Source: Falsiroseomonas sp051433195 (GTDB lineage Bacteria; Pseudomonadota; Alphaproteobacteria; Acetobacterales; Acetobacteraceae). From it: a stretch of 64,000 nt of DNA. The stretch covers positions 186,001-250,000 of the forward strand of contig NZ_JBHMFT010000004.1 in assembly GCF_051433195.1 (NCBI RefSeq), in the 5' to 3' direction. The position numbers and the translations under genes are program-made. Positions 46,241 through 54,988 of the stretch are shown piece by piece (position 1 is the first letter of the stretch; the number at the start of each line of letters is the position of its first letter). Under the pieces are notes generated by a model, which searched no databases, was not told the origin of the DNA, and saw only the letters and a program-made list of their open reading frames with translations.

Positions 46241-46858
46241 TCAGCCGGCTGGCCAGGGGTCCATCAGCAGGCCCTGCGCAAGGTCCGGCAGCGATCGTTT
46301 CAGGGCCAGCTCCACCGGCCGCCGGCCCTTTGCATCGGCATAGGCGCCGAGGCGGTGCCAGTCGGCCAGGCTGCGCCGGTGGCCGGGGTGGCGCACCGCG
46401 CCGGTGTTGATCGGGGTGAGCCAGGCCGCGTCGCCATGGCGGTCCAGCAGCCGCCGCGCATCGATCCGCAGCGCCACCTGGGGACGCCGTGGGTCCGCCC
46501 GGGCCAGGCCCTCGGCGCGATCACGATCCAGCCAGAAGAAGACATGGCCATTGATATGCCGGCGCCAGGCGGCGGGCGAGGTGCCGCTTCCGGCCAGGGC
46601 CGGGCCGAGCTTGCTGTCCCACATCTGCTGGCGGCGCAGCTCCACCTGGCCGTGCCGGGGATGGGCCAGGGTGACGAAGCGGCTGCGGTTCTGCTCCAGC
46701 AGCCGGGTCGCCTCGGGCTCCGGCACCTCGAACAGCGCGACGAGGTCCGACGCGGTCAGCAGGCCGTGGCGGCGCAGCATCGGCAGCGCGGCGATCGCGG
46801 CCACGTGCCAGACAACGCCGCCGGTCGCCGCGCAGATCGCCGCGGCATCCCAGCGCAT
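46241..46858 (-). CDS. DUF7002 family protein
   Basis: 205 residues from the ATG at 46858, which shares a base with the dapB stop (TGATG), so it is translationally coupled to dapB. The pattern fits DUF7002: a short N-terminal helix, LPMLRRHGLLTASDLVALF near 25, HINGHVFFWLDRDRAEGL near 105, then WLTPINTGAVRHPG near 150. The order of conserved His, Trp and Asn-Thr-Gly resembles ADP-ribosyl-type folds, but this is only an impression. It is followed by the metK promoter region. Function unknown. Confidence 0.75.
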   Translation of the reverse strand: MRWDAAAICAATGGVVWHVAAIAALPMLRRHGLLTASDLVALFEVPEPEATRLLEQNRSRFVTLAHPRHGQVELRRQQMWDSKLGPALAGSGTSPAAWRRHINGHVFFWLDRDRAEGLARADPRRPQVALRIDARRLLDRHGDAAWLTPINTGAVRHPGHRRSLADWHRLGAYADAKGRRPVELALKRSLPDLAQGLLMDPWPAG

Positions 46859-47634
46859 CAGCGCATGCCGAGCACATCCATCATGGAATACAGCGCCGGC
46901 GGCCGGCCCCGCAGCCACAGCGCCGCCCGCACCGCGCCCACCGCATAGGACCGGCGGTCGAAGCTGCGATGGGTGAGGGAGATGTGCTCGGTCGCGGAGG
47001 CGAACAGCAGCGTGTGGTCGCCGACCACCTGGCCGCCGCGCAGCGCGGCGAAGCCGATGGTGCCGGTGCCGCGCGCGCCGGTGTGGCCATCCCGCCCGCT
47101 CTCGCTGCCAGCGTCCTCCAATGTCGTGCCACGGCCGGCGGCGACGGCGCGGCCGATGGCGATGGCGGTGCCGGAGGGGGCATCGACCTTCTGGCGGTGA
47201 TGCATCTCGATGATCTCGGCGTCGTAGCTCTCGCCCGGCAGGGCGGCGGCAAGGCGTTCGGCCAGGGCCAGCACCAGGTTCACCCCGGGCGCGAAATTGG
47301 CGGCGTGAACGATGGGCGCCTGCGTCGCCGCCTCCGCCACCGCGCGTTCCTGCGCCGCCGACAGGCCGGAGGAGCCGAGGACCAGGTGCGTGCCGGTGCG
47401 GGCGGCGAGCGTCGCGTGCGGCACCGCCTCCTCCGCATGGGTGAAGTCGATGACGACGTCGCTGGCGAAGAACAGCGCGGCGGCGTCGGGCATCAGGGTG
47501 ATGTTGGCGGGTACGGCGCGATCCGAGCCTGGGCGCACGGTGCCGCCGGACAGCGTGGCGCCGGCCGCGACGATCTCCTCCGCCAGCAGGCGCCCCATGC
47601 GGCCGGCCACGCCGGTTATGCCGATGCGGATCAT
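46858..47634 (-). CDS. dapB: 4-hydroxy-tetrahydrodipicolinate reductase DapB
   Basis: 258 residues. The N-terminal nucleotide-binding motif is GITGVAGRMGRLLAEEI. The substrate-binding stretch EMHHRQKVDAPSGTA near 150 is complete, and VGDHTLLFA and SLTHRSFDRRSYA follow. It makes tetrahydrodipicolinate on the lysine/diaminopimelate pathway. It lies downstream of dnaKJ, a frequent alphaproteobacterial order, separated by 225 bp with two large mutually exclusive hairpins. Confidence 0.95.
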   Translation of the reverse strand: MIRIGITGVAGRMGRLLAEEIVAAGATLSGGTVRPGSDRAVPANITLMPDAAALFFASDVVIDFTHAEEAVPHATLAARTGTHLVLGSSGLSAAQERAVAEAATQAPIVHAANFAPGVNLVLALAERLAAALPGESYDAEIIEMHHRQKVDAPSGTAIAIGRAVAAGRGTTLEDAGSESGRDGHTGARGTGTIGFAALRGGQVVGDHTLLFASATEHISLTHRSFDRRSYAVGAVRAALWLRGRPPALYSMMDVLGMR

Positions 47635-47706
47635 GTGGTGGCGCCCCCGCGGTTTCGTGCCGCAGGCTGCGCGAAGGCTGTGTCGGGGGTCAAGGGAGGG
47701 GGGGCC

Positions 47707-47812
47707 GGCGGTGGCGCGGGTTGGGACCAGGGGAACCGCGCCACCGCCTGCCGGGGCCGCCGCAGGGGGGATACGGCGGTCGGAGTTCCCAACGTGGGCC
47801 TGCCCCGGCAGG
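47707..47812. promoter_or_regulatory. Two overlapping long hairpins between dnaJ and dapB
   Basis: Hairpin A: GGCGGTGGCGCGG (47707-47719) pairs perfectly over 13 bp with CCGCGCCACCGCC (47736-47748). Hairpin B: CCTGCCGGGG (47747-47756) pairs over 10-11 bp with CCCCGGCAGG (47803-47812). The two share bases at 47747-47748, so they sit back to back or compete. No U tract follows. They lie in the presumed dapB leader. Confidence 0.6.
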
Positions 47813-47859
47813 TTCCATCCACATCGGAAAAAACTTGACAGTTGCAGCCAGGCCGCGGC

Positions 47860-49017
47860 CTAGCGGCCCAACCCGTCCCAGAACTCCTTGACCTTGGCGA
47901 AGAAGCCCTCGGTTTCCGGGCTGCTGCGGCCGGTCTTCTCGCAATCCGCCTCGAATTCGGCCAGCAGTTCCTGCTGCCGCTTCGAGAGGTTCTGCGGCGT
48001 CTCCACCGCCACCTGCACATACATGTCGCCGCGGGCGGCGGAGCGCAGCACGGAGAAGCCCTTGCCGCGCAGGCGGAACTGGTCGCCGGTCTGGGTGCCG
48101 GCCGGGATGGTGACGCGGGCGCGGCCGCCATCGATCACCGGAACCTCGACACCACCACCCAGCGCCGCCTGCGTCATCCGCAGCGGGACACGGACGAAGA
48201 TGTTGGCGCCGTCGCGCTGGAACAGCGCGTGCTGCTTCACCGCCACGTCGACATACAGGTCGCCGGCCGGTGCGCCGCGCAGCCCGGCCTCGCCCTCGCC
48301 GGACAGGCGGATGCGGGTGCCGTCCTCGACGCCCGCCGGGATGGTGACGGACAGGGTGCGGTCGCGCTGGGTGCGACCCTGGCCGGCGCAGACCTTGCAG
48401 GGGTTCTTGATGATGCGGCCACTGCCCGAACAGGTCGGGCAGGTGCGCTCGATCAGGAAGAAGCCCTGCTGCGCCCGCACCTTGCCGGCGCCGTTGCAGG
48501 TGGTGCAGGTGGCCGCCGCCTGTGCCGCCGGGCCTTCGCTGCCGCTGCCCTTGCAGGCCTCGCAGACGACGGAGGACGGCACGCGGATGGTCTTCTTCAC
48601 GCCGGAGAAGGCTTCCTCCAGCGTCACATCCACCTGCTGGCGCAAATCGTTGCCGCGCCCGGCGGCGGGCCTGCCGCCGCGGCCGCGGGCGCCGAGGCCG
48701 CCGAACATTTCCTCGAAGATGTCCTCGAAGGCGCCGCCGAAGGGGTTGCCGCCGCCGAAGCCGGCCCCGCCGCCGCCACCGCCGCCGCCCTGTTCGAAGG
48801 CGGCATGGCCGAAGCGGTCATAGGCGGCGCGTTTCTCGGCGTCCTTCAGCACGTCGTAGGCCTCGTTGGCCTCCTTGAACTTCGCTTCCGACCCCGTATC
48901 GCCCTTGTTGCGGTCCGGGTGGTGCTGCATGGCGAGCTTGCGGTAGGCCTTCTTCAGGTCCTCCTCGCTCGCGTCCCGGGCGACGCCCAGGACTTCGTAG
49001 TAGTCGCGTTTGGCCAT
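47860..49017 (-). CDS. dnaJ: Chaperone protein DnaJ
   Basis: 385 residues. A J domain with MQHHPDRN holds the HPD triad near residue 33. A Gly-rich linker (GGGGGGGGAGFGGGN) follows, and then four zinc-binding CxxCxGxG repeats: CEACKGSG, CTTCNGAG, CPTCSGSG and CKVCAGQG. The C-terminal substrate-binding domains are complete. It stimulates DnaK ATPase and delivers unfolded clients. It follows dnaK by 113 bp containing a nested hairpin. Confidence 0.97.
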   Translation of the reverse strand: MAKRDYYEVLGVARDASEEDLKKAYRKLAMQHHPDRNKGDTGSEAKFKEANEAYDVLKDAEKRAAYDRFGHAAFEQGGGGGGGGAGFGGGNPFGGAFEDIFEEMFGGLGARGRGGRPAAGRGNDLRQQVDVTLEEAFSGVKKTIRVPSSVVCEACKGSGSEGPAAQAAATCTTCNGAGKVRAQQGFFLIERTCPTCSGSGRIIKNPCKVCAGQGRTQRDRTLSVTIPAGVEDGTRIRLSGEGEAGLRGAPAGDLYVDVAVKQHALFQRDGANIFVRVPLRMTQAALGGGVEVPVIDGGRARVTIPAGTQTGDQFRLRGKGFSVLRSAARGDMYVQVAVETPQNLSKRQQELLAEFEADCEKTGRSSPETEGFFAKVKEFWDGLGR

Positions 49018-49058
49018 GGTCCCGGGGGTCCTCGCGGGGCGGCGTGGTCGACAAGGCA

Positions 49059-49098
49059 GCGCCCGGCCCCGTACCCGGAAGGTACGGAAGCCGGGCGC
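49059..49098. promoter_or_regulatory. Nested hairpin in the dnaK-dnaJ spacer
   Basis: An outer perfect 9-bp stem GCGCCCGGC / GCCGGGCGC encloses an inner 7-bp stem CCGTACC / GGTACGG with a 5-nt loop. There is no U tract. A structure here probably stabilises dnaK mRNA and lowers dnaJ output, as reported for other dnaKJ operons. Confidence 0.7.
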
Positions 49099-49130
49099 GC
49101 CGGTTCAGGTGATCCGGAAGAAGCCGTGGT

Positions 49131-51056
49131 TTATGACGGCTTCTTCTTGTTCGGATCAACCTCCTCGAACTCGGCGTCCACCACCTTGTCGTTCGGGTTG
49201 CCGCCGGGGTTCCCCTGGGCGCCATCCGCGGGACCGGCTTCGGCCTGGGCGGCCTGCGCCTTGTACAGCGACTCGCCCATCTTCATCGCGGCCTGGGACA
49301 GGGTCTCGTTGGCCTTGGCGATGGCGTCGAGGTCCTGGCCCTCCATGGCGGTCCGCGCCGCCGCGATGGCGGATTCGACCTCGGCCTTCTCGCCGGCCGG
49401 GACCTTGTCGCCATTTTCCCGAATTGTCTTCTCGGTCGAATGGACCAGGGCATCCAGGCCGTTCCGTGCTTCCACGGCCGCGCGGCGCTGCTTGTCGGCG
49501 TCCGCATTGGCTTCCGCGTCGCGCACCATCCGCTCGATGTCAGCATCCGAGAGGCCGGACTTGGCCTGGATGCGCACCTGCTGTTCCTTGCCCGTCGCCT
49601 TGTCCTTGGCGGAGACCGACACGATGCCGTTGGCGTCGATGTCGAAGGTCACCTCCACCTGCGGCACGCCGCGCGGGGCGGGGGGCAGGCCGGTCAGGTC
49701 GAACTGGCCGAGCAGCTTGTTGTCGGCCGCCATCTCGCGCTCGCCCTGGAACACCTTGATGGTGACCGCGGACTGGTTGTCGTCGGCCGTCGAGAAGACC
49801 TGCGACTTCTTGGTCGGGATGGTGGTGTTGCGGTCGATCAGCCGGGTGAACACGCCGCCCAGCGTCTCGATGCCCAGGGACAGCGGGGTCACGTCGAGCA
49901 GCAGCACGTCCTTGACGTCGCCCTTCAGCACGCCGCCCTGGATGGCGGCGCCGATGGCCACGACCTCGTCCGGGTTGACGTTGCGCGCGGGCTCCTTGCC
50001 GAAGAACTGCTTCACCAGCTCGATGACCTTGGGCATGCGCGTCATGCCGCCGACCAGGATCACTTCGTCGATCTCGCCGGCGGTGACCTGCGCATCCTTC
50101 AGCGCCTGCTTGCAGGGCTCGAGCGTCTTGGTGATCAGGTCGTCGACCAGCGCTTCCAGCTTGGCGCGGCTGAGCTGCATCACCAGGTGCTTCGGCCCGG
50201 AGGCGTCGGCGCTGATGAAGGGCAGGTTCACCTCGGTCTGCTTGGAGGACGACAGCTCGATCTTGGCCTTCTCGGCGGCTTCCTTCAGCCGCTGCAGGGC
50301 GAGCTTGTCGCCGCGCAGGTCGATGCCCTGCTCCTTCTTGAACTCATCGGCCAGGTAGTCGATGACGCGGGCATCGAAATCCTCGCCGCCCAGGAAGGTG
50401 TCGCCGTTGGTGGACTTCACCTCGAAGACGCCGTCGCCGATCTCGAGGATCGAGACGTCGAAGGTGCCGCCGCCCAGGTCGTACACCGCGATGGTGCCGC
50501 CCTTCTTCTGGTCCATGCCGTAGGCCAGCGCGGCCGCCGTCGGCTCGTTGATGATGCGCAGCACCTCGAGGCCCGCGATCGAGCCGGCTTCCTTGGTCGC
50601 CTGGCGCTGGGCGTCGTTGAAGTAGGCGGGGACGGTGATGACGGCCTGCGTCACCTTCTCGCCCAGGTACGCCTCGGCGGTTTCCTTCATCTTGGTCAGG
50701 ATATTGGCGCTGATCTGCTGCGGCGCGTAGGGCTTGCCGTCGGCTTCGACCCAGGCGTCGCCGTTGCTGGCGCGGACAATGTTGTAGGGCACCAGGCCCT
50801 TGTCCTTGTTCACCATCGGGTCGTCGAAGCGACGGCCGATGAGGCGCTTTACGGCGTACAGCGTGTTGGTCGGGTTGGTGACGGCCTGCCGCTTGGCGGA
50901 TTGGCCGACCAGGCGTTCGCCATTCTTGGCGAAGGCGACCATGGAGGGGGTGGTGCGGGCGCCTTCCGCGTTCTCCAGGACCTTGACGTCCTTGCCTTCC
51001 ATGATGGCGACGCAGGAATTGGTGGTGCCGAGGTCGATGCCGATGACCTTGCTCAT
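49131..51056 (-). CDS. dnaK: Molecular chaperone DnaK (Hsp70)
   Basis: 641 residues from ATG 51056 (AGGAGA about 10 nt upstream). The ATPase domain begins VIGIDLGTTNSCVAI, with AVITVPAYFNDAQRQATK, VYDLGGGTFDVSIL and ILVGGMTRMPKV in order. The linker VLLLDVTPLSLG leads to the substrate-binding domain and a helical lid. The C terminus is acidic then basic (EFEEVDPNKKKPS). It folds and protects proteins with DnaJ and GrpE. GrpE is encoded 1.5 kb upstream, on the same strand beyond the DUF3422 gene. Confidence 0.98.
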   Translation of the reverse strand: MSKVIGIDLGTTNSCVAIMEGKDVKVLENAEGARTTPSMVAFAKNGERLVGQSAKRQAVTNPTNTLYAVKRLIGRRFDDPMVNKDKGLVPYNIVRASNGDAWVEADGKPYAPQQISANILTKMKETAEAYLGEKVTQAVITVPAYFNDAQRQATKEAGSIAGLEVLRIINEPTAAALAYGMDQKKGGTIAVYDLGGGTFDVSILEIGDGVFEVKSTNGDTFLGGEDFDARVIDYLADEFKKEQGIDLRGDKLALQRLKEAAEKAKIELSSSKQTEVNLPFISADASGPKHLVMQLSRAKLEALVDDLITKTLEPCKQALKDAQVTAGEIDEVILVGGMTRMPKVIELVKQFFGKEPARNVNPDEVVAIGAAIQGGVLKGDVKDVLLLDVTPLSLGIETLGGVFTRLIDRNTTIPTKKSQVFSTADDNQSAVTIKVFQGEREMAADNKLLGQFDLTGLPPAPRGVPQVEVTFDIDANGIVSVSAKDKATGKEQQVRIQAKSGLSDADIERMVRDAEANADADKQRRAAVEARNGLDALVHSTEKTIRENGDKVPAGEKAEVESAIAAARTAMEGQDLDAIAKANETLSQAAMKMGESLYKAQAAQAEAGPADGAQGNPGGNPNDKVVDAEFEEVDPNKKKPS

Positions 51057-51213
51057 CCGAGTCTATCTCCTGTGCGGCGGACGGGGGCGGCCCATGGGTG
51101 AAGAACCCTTCGGCACCGCGCCCGCCCCCAGATCCTTGACGGATGGTGGTGGGGTAGGGGGGTGGTTCACGGAAGCGGCGGACGGGTTTCGCACCCGCCG
51201 CCTCGCGTCCGTC

Positions 51214-51242
51214 ATGTATTCAGGCAGGGGGCGGCGGACAAG
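51214..51242 (-). promoter_or_regulatory. Candidate promoter of dnaK
   Basis: Minus strand CTTGTC (51242-51237), 17-nt spacer, ATACAT (51219-51214), close to the alphaproteobacterial housekeeping pattern. The leader would be about 150 nt. No convincing RpoH element or CIRCE inverted repeat was found between here and the dnaK start. Confidence 0.4.
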
Positions 51243-51305
51243 ACCCCGGACGCCAAGCAATCTGCTGTTCGCGGCGCGCCGCGATGCCTAAGGTGCGACC
51301 GCGAC

Positions 51306-52586
51306 ATGATCCAGAACCTCCCCCCCCACCCGCAGCGCGACGTGCTGACGGGCGAACTCCATGCCCGGCCCCCGCTCCCCCTGCACACGCCTGTGGCCAT
51401 CAGCCGCCTGGCGCTGGCCGGTGAATCGGGGGCGGATCGCGGCGCCGCGGTGGCGCACCTGGCGGTGCTGTGCCGGCGCTACGGCGTCACGCCGCCGGCG
51501 CCGGGGGCCGATTTCGTGCTGGCGGATTTCGGCGCCTTCCGGCTGCGCTACGAACGCCATACCGAATTCGATGGCTGGACCTTCCTGCGCCCCGGCGTAT
51601 CCGACCACCCGGACGACCCCTTCGCCTTCACGGCCATCGCCGCGGTGCCGACCGATTGGCTGGCGGGCCTGCCCGGCCACACGCTGGTCGCCGCCCATAT
51701 CGCGGTGCTCCGGACGGACGGAGAGGATGAGGCGCCGCCGCCCGGCTGCTTCGCGCCGGATGGCCTGGCCGGAGCCTCCCTCGCCGGCGGCGCCGCCACC
51801 GCCTGGACCGATTTCCGGCTGGGGCCGGATGGCTTCACCCGCGTGCTGCTGCAGGACCACGGCCTGACCCCGGCGCTGACCGGCCGGCTGGCGCAGGCGC
51901 TGTGGGAGATCGAGACCTACCGGCTGTTCGCGCTGCTCGCCCTGCCGCAGGCCCGCGCCGCCTCCGGCGACCTCGCCCGGTCCTCCGACCGCCTCGCCTC
52001 GCTCTCCGCCCGGCTGACGGCGCTGGAGGAGCTGGAGGCGGAGCGCGAGGCGCTGGAGGAGCTGTCCGACCTCGCCACCGGCATCGAGCAACTGGCGAAC
52101 GCCACCGCGGACCGGTTTTCCGCCGCCCACGCCTACCACGCTTTGGTCGGCCGCCGGCTGCAGGTGCTGCGGGAGGAACGGCTGCACGGGCTGCCGACGC
52201 TGACGGAATACCTGGAACGCCGGCTGGACCCGGCGCTGGCCACGGTGCAGGCCACGGGGGCGCGGATTTCCGCCCTGTCCGTCCGCTGCGGCCGGGCGGT
52301 GGACCTTCTGCGCGCCCGCGTCGCCGTGGCGCAGGAAGCGCAGACCCAGAAGCTGCTGGCCGCCATGGCCGAGACCGGCCGCGCCCAGCTTCGGCTGCAG
52401 GAGACGGTGGAAGGGCTCTCCGTCGCCGGCATCAGCTACTACGTGCTGTCGCTGGCCGGCTATGCGCTGAAGCCGGTGCCCTTCGGCACCACCGGGTTGC
52501 GGCTGGACATCATCCTGGCCGTGATGGTGCCGGTGGTGGCGGCGCTGGTCTGGGTGCGGATGCGCCGCCGGCGGCGCCGGGGCTAG
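51306..52586 (+). CDS. DUF3422 family membrane protein
   Basis: 426 residues from ATG 51306 (AAGGTG upstream). The start NLPPHPQRDVLTGELHARPP is the typical opening of DUF3422 proteins. A soluble alpha/beta domain follows, then a long coiled-coil region at about 230-350 (LTALEELEAEREALEELSD). A C-terminal membrane anchor of two segments (SYYVLSLAGYALKPV; IILAVMVPVVAALVWV) ends with RRRRRRG. No function is known for the family. It is divergent from dnaK and converges with grpE, with only 4 bp between the stops. Confidence 0.85.
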   Translation: MIQNLPPHPQRDVLTGELHARPPLPLHTPVAISRLALAGESGADRGAAVAHLAVLCRRYGVTPPAPGADFVLADFGAFRLRYERHTEFDGWTFLRPGVSDHPDDPFAFTAIAAVPTDWLAGLPGHTLVAAHIAVLRTDGEDEAPPPGCFAPDGLAGASLAGGAATAWTDFRLGPDGFTRVLLQDHGLTPALTGRLAQALWEIETYRLFALLALPQARAASGDLARSSDRLASLSARLTALEELEAEREALEELSDLATGIEQLANATADRFSAAHAYHALVGRRLQVLREERLHGLPTLTEYLERRLDPALATVQATGARISALSVRCGRAVDLLRARVAVAQEAQTQKLLAAMAETGRAQLRLQETVEGLSVAGISYYVLSLAGYALKPVPFGTTGLRLDIILAVMVPVVAALVWVRMRRRRRRG

Positions 52587-52590
52587 GCCT

Positions 52591-53166
52591 TCAGGCCTTG
52601 CCGGCCACCACCACCATCGCCGGCTTCAAAAGGCGGCCGTGCAGGGTCCAGGCCGGGGTCCAGGCCTGGATGACGGTGCCGGGCTCGCTGCCTTCGGGCG
52701 CCGGCTGCTCGGCCATCGCCTGGTGCAGCTCCGGGTCGAAGGGCTGGCCCTGGGCCTCCACCTTGGCGATGCCGTGGCGCTCCAGCACGGAGACGAAGGC
52801 GCGTTCCACGCTTTCGAAGCCGCCGCGCAGCTTGCCGAGAAGCTCGGGCTCGTCCTCGGAGGCCGGCGGCAGGCTGTCGAGGCCGCGACGCAGGTTCTCC
52901 GCCGTCTCCACCACGTCGCGGGCGAATTTCTGCACGGCGTAGAGGCGGGCATCCTCGGCCTCCCGCTTCGTGCGGCTGCGCAGGTTCTGCATGTCGGCCT
53001 CGGCGCGCAGCCACTTGTCGCGCATCTGGCCGAGCTCCGCCTCCAGCATCTCGATGCGCTCGGCATCGGTGGGCGGCGGCGACTCGGCCTGGTGCCCGTT
53101 CGGCTGGGTTTCAGGCGCCGCGCTGGCCGTCTCGGCGGGGGTTGGCGTGTCCTGGGTATCGCTCAT
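52591..53166 (-). CDS. grpE: Nucleotide exchange factor GrpE
   Basis: 191 residues. A disordered acidic N terminus is followed by the long coiled coil (IEMLEAELGQMRDKWLRAEAD, then NLRSRTKREAEDA). The beta domain (FDPELHQAMAEQPAPEG; WTLHGRLLKPAMVVVA) is complete. It exchanges ADP on DnaK. It stands alone upstream of the dnaK region, with DUF3422 in opposite orientation between them. The 146-bp spacer to murJ contains a poly-G run near 53192 and only weak promoter matches. Confidence 0.95.
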   Translation of the reverse strand: MSDTQDTPTPAETASAAPETQPNGHQAESPPPTDAERIEMLEAELGQMRDKWLRAEADMQNLRSRTKREAEDARLYAVQKFARDVVETAENLRRGLDSLPPASEDEPELLGKLRGGFESVERAFVSVLERHGIAKVEAQGQPFDPELHQAMAEQPAPEGSEPGTVIQAWTPAWTLHGRLLKPAMVVVAGKA

Positions 53167-53312
53167 GATCGAGATTTCTGACTCGCAGAGGGGGGGGGCA
53201 GTATGTCACGCCTCACCTAAGCGGCCCGCTGCACCGCGGCAAGGACTTGCGCCGGCCCGCATGGGCCCTGCCCCCGGTTTCGGTGCGGGCGATTACCCCC
53301 TACACAGGGCGC

Positions 53313-54854
53313 ATGCTTCGCAGTGTCTTCACCGTCGGCGGCTGGACCATGGCCAGCCGCATCCTCGGCTTTGCCCGGGACATGCTGATCGCCTCCCGGC
53401 TCGGCGCCGGGCCGGTGGCGGATGCCTTCTTCATTGCGCTGAAGCTGCCGAACCTGTTCCGGCGCCTGTTCGGGGAGGGCGCGTTCAATTCCGCCTTCGT
53501 GCCCGCCTTCGCCGGCAGCTTCGCGCTGGATGGCCCGGCCAAGGCGCGGGCGCTGGCGAATTCCCTGGCGGGGCTGATGAGCCTCTGGCTGTCCGGGCTG
53601 GTGATCCTCGGCATCGTCTTCATGCCGCAGGTGCTGTTCGTGCTGGCGCCCGGCTTCGTGGGGGAGGCGGAGCGGTTTCCGCTGGCCGTCGAGCTGACGC
53701 GGATCACGTTTCCCTACCTGCTGTTCATCTGCCTGGCGGCGCTGGTCTCCGGCGTGCTGAACGGCATGGACCGTTTCGCCGCCGCCGCCGCCACGCCGGT
53801 GCTGTTCAACCTGGTGATGATGGCGGCGCTGCTGGGGCTGACGCCCTATGTCGCGACGCCCGGCCACGCGCTGGCCTGGGGGGTCGCGGCCTCCGGCGTG
53901 GTGCAGCTCGCCTTGCTGCTGGTGGCGGTGCGGATGGCCGGCATGGCGATCAACCCGCTGACCCGGCCGCGCCTGACGCCGGATGTGCGCCTGGTGCTGA
54001 AGCGGATGCTGCCGGGGCTGCTGGGGGCCGGGGTGACGCAGCTGAACCTGGCCATCGACATCATCCTGGCCTCGCTGCTGCCGGCCGGCGCCGTCAGCTA
54101 CCTGTACTATGCCGACCGCGTCGCGCAACTGCCGCTCGGCGTCATCGGCGCCGCGGTCGGCACGGCGCTGCTGCCGCTGCTGTCGCGGCAGTTGCGCACC
54201 GGCCGGGCGCTGGCGGCGCATCGCAGCCAGAACCGCGCCATCGAGCTGTCGCTGGCCTTCGCCCTGCCCTCCGCCCTGGCGATGATCGTCACGGCGGGGG
54301 CCATCGTCACCACCCTGTTCGAACGTGGCCAGTTCAGCGCCGCCGCCAGTTCGGCCACCGCGGCGGCGCTGATGGCGGGCGCGCTGGGCCTGCCGGCCTT
54401 CGTGCTGGTGAAGGCGCTGACGCCCGGCTTCTTCGCGCGCGGGGATACCGCCACGCCGGTCAAGATCGGCATCTTCGTGGTGGCGCTGAACCTGGCGCTG
54501 AACCTGGTGCTGATGCCGCTGCTGGCGCATGTCGGCGTGGCGCTGGCGACCTCGATCGCTGCCTGGGTGAATGTCGGCATCCTGGCGGTGCTGCTGGTGC
54601 GGCGTCGGCAGCTGGTGCTGGACCGAAGGCTGCGGCAACGCGTGCCGCGGCTGCTGCTGGCCGCAGTGGCGATGGGCGCGGTGCTGTGGGGGCTGGAGGC
54701 CGCGCTGTTCCCGGTGGTGGGCAGCCTCGCCCGCTTCGCGGCGCTGGCCCTGCTCGTCGGCTGCGGGATGGTGACCTATTTCGGCATGGCGCAGCTGCTG
54801 GGCGGGCTCGACCTGCGGGATGCGCTGCGGATGCTGAAGCGGCGGTCGGGCTAG
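53313..54854 (+). CDS. murJ: Lipid II flippase MurJ
   Basis: 513 residues from ATG 53313, chosen because MLRSVFTVGGWTMASRILGFARD is the usual MurJ opening; the open frame extends upstream without conservation. About 14 membrane segments; RLFGEGAFNSAFVPAF near 50 and YLYYADRVAQLPLGVIGAA near 265 are diagnostic. It flips lipid II for peptidoglycan synthesis. The gene ends in a clean intrinsic terminator. Confidence 0.96.
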   Translation: MLRSVFTVGGWTMASRILGFARDMLIASRLGAGPVADAFFIALKLPNLFRRLFGEGAFNSAFVPAFAGSFALDGPAKARALANSLAGLMSLWLSGLVILGIVFMPQVLFVLAPGFVGEAERFPLAVELTRITFPYLLFICLAALVSGVLNGMDRFAAAAATPVLFNLVMMAALLGLTPYVATPGHALAWGVAASGVVQLALLLVAVRMAGMAINPLTRPRLTPDVRLVLKRMLPGLLGAGVTQLNLAIDIILASLLPAGAVSYLYYADRVAQLPLGVIGAAVGTALLPLLSRQLRTGRALAAHRSQNRAIELSLAFALPSALAMIVTAGAIVTTLFERGQFSAAASSATAAALMAGALGLPAFVLVKALTPGFFARGDTATPVKIGIFVVALNLALNLVLMPLLAHVGVALATSIAAWVNVGILAVLLVRRRQLVLDRRLRQRVPRLLLAAVAMGAVLWGLEAALFPVVGSLARFAALALLVGCGMVTYFGMAQLLGGLDLRDALRMLKRRSG

Positions 54855-54945
54855 AGCGTGATCGCCGAAGGCTGGAACGGCCGAAGGCGTGAATCTGCAA
54901 GCGTCTGAACGCGTTCACAACCTTCACGCCCCCCCCCTCACCCAA

Positions 54946-54978
54946 CCCTCTCCCCCCTGCGGGTGGAGAGGGCTTTTT
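54946..54978 (+). terminator. Intrinsic terminator of murJ
   Basis: CCCTCTCC pairs perfectly with GGAGAGGG, with an inner CCC/GGG extension and a short loop, followed by CTTTTT. It lies 90 nt beyond the murJ stop and only 10 nt before the end of the convergent flavin dehydrogenase gene. Confidence 0.8.
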
Positions 54979-54988
54979 CCGCAGCCTG

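Noticed and set aside
47834..47839. CTTGAC on the plus strand at the end of dnaJ
   Set aside because: It would drive antisense transcription into dnaJ and lacks a convincing -10; probably chance.
51057..51213. Heat-shock (RpoH) promoter or CIRCE element upstream of dnaK
   Set aside because: TGAACC and CCCCAC stretches occur but without proper hexamers and spacing, and no 9-bp inverted repeat of the CIRCE type was found.
53185..53196. Poly-G tract between grpE and murJ as a phase-variation switch
   Set aside because: The run near 53192 is in non-coding DNA upstream of both genes, not within a reading frame or an identified promoter spacer, so a switching role is not supported.
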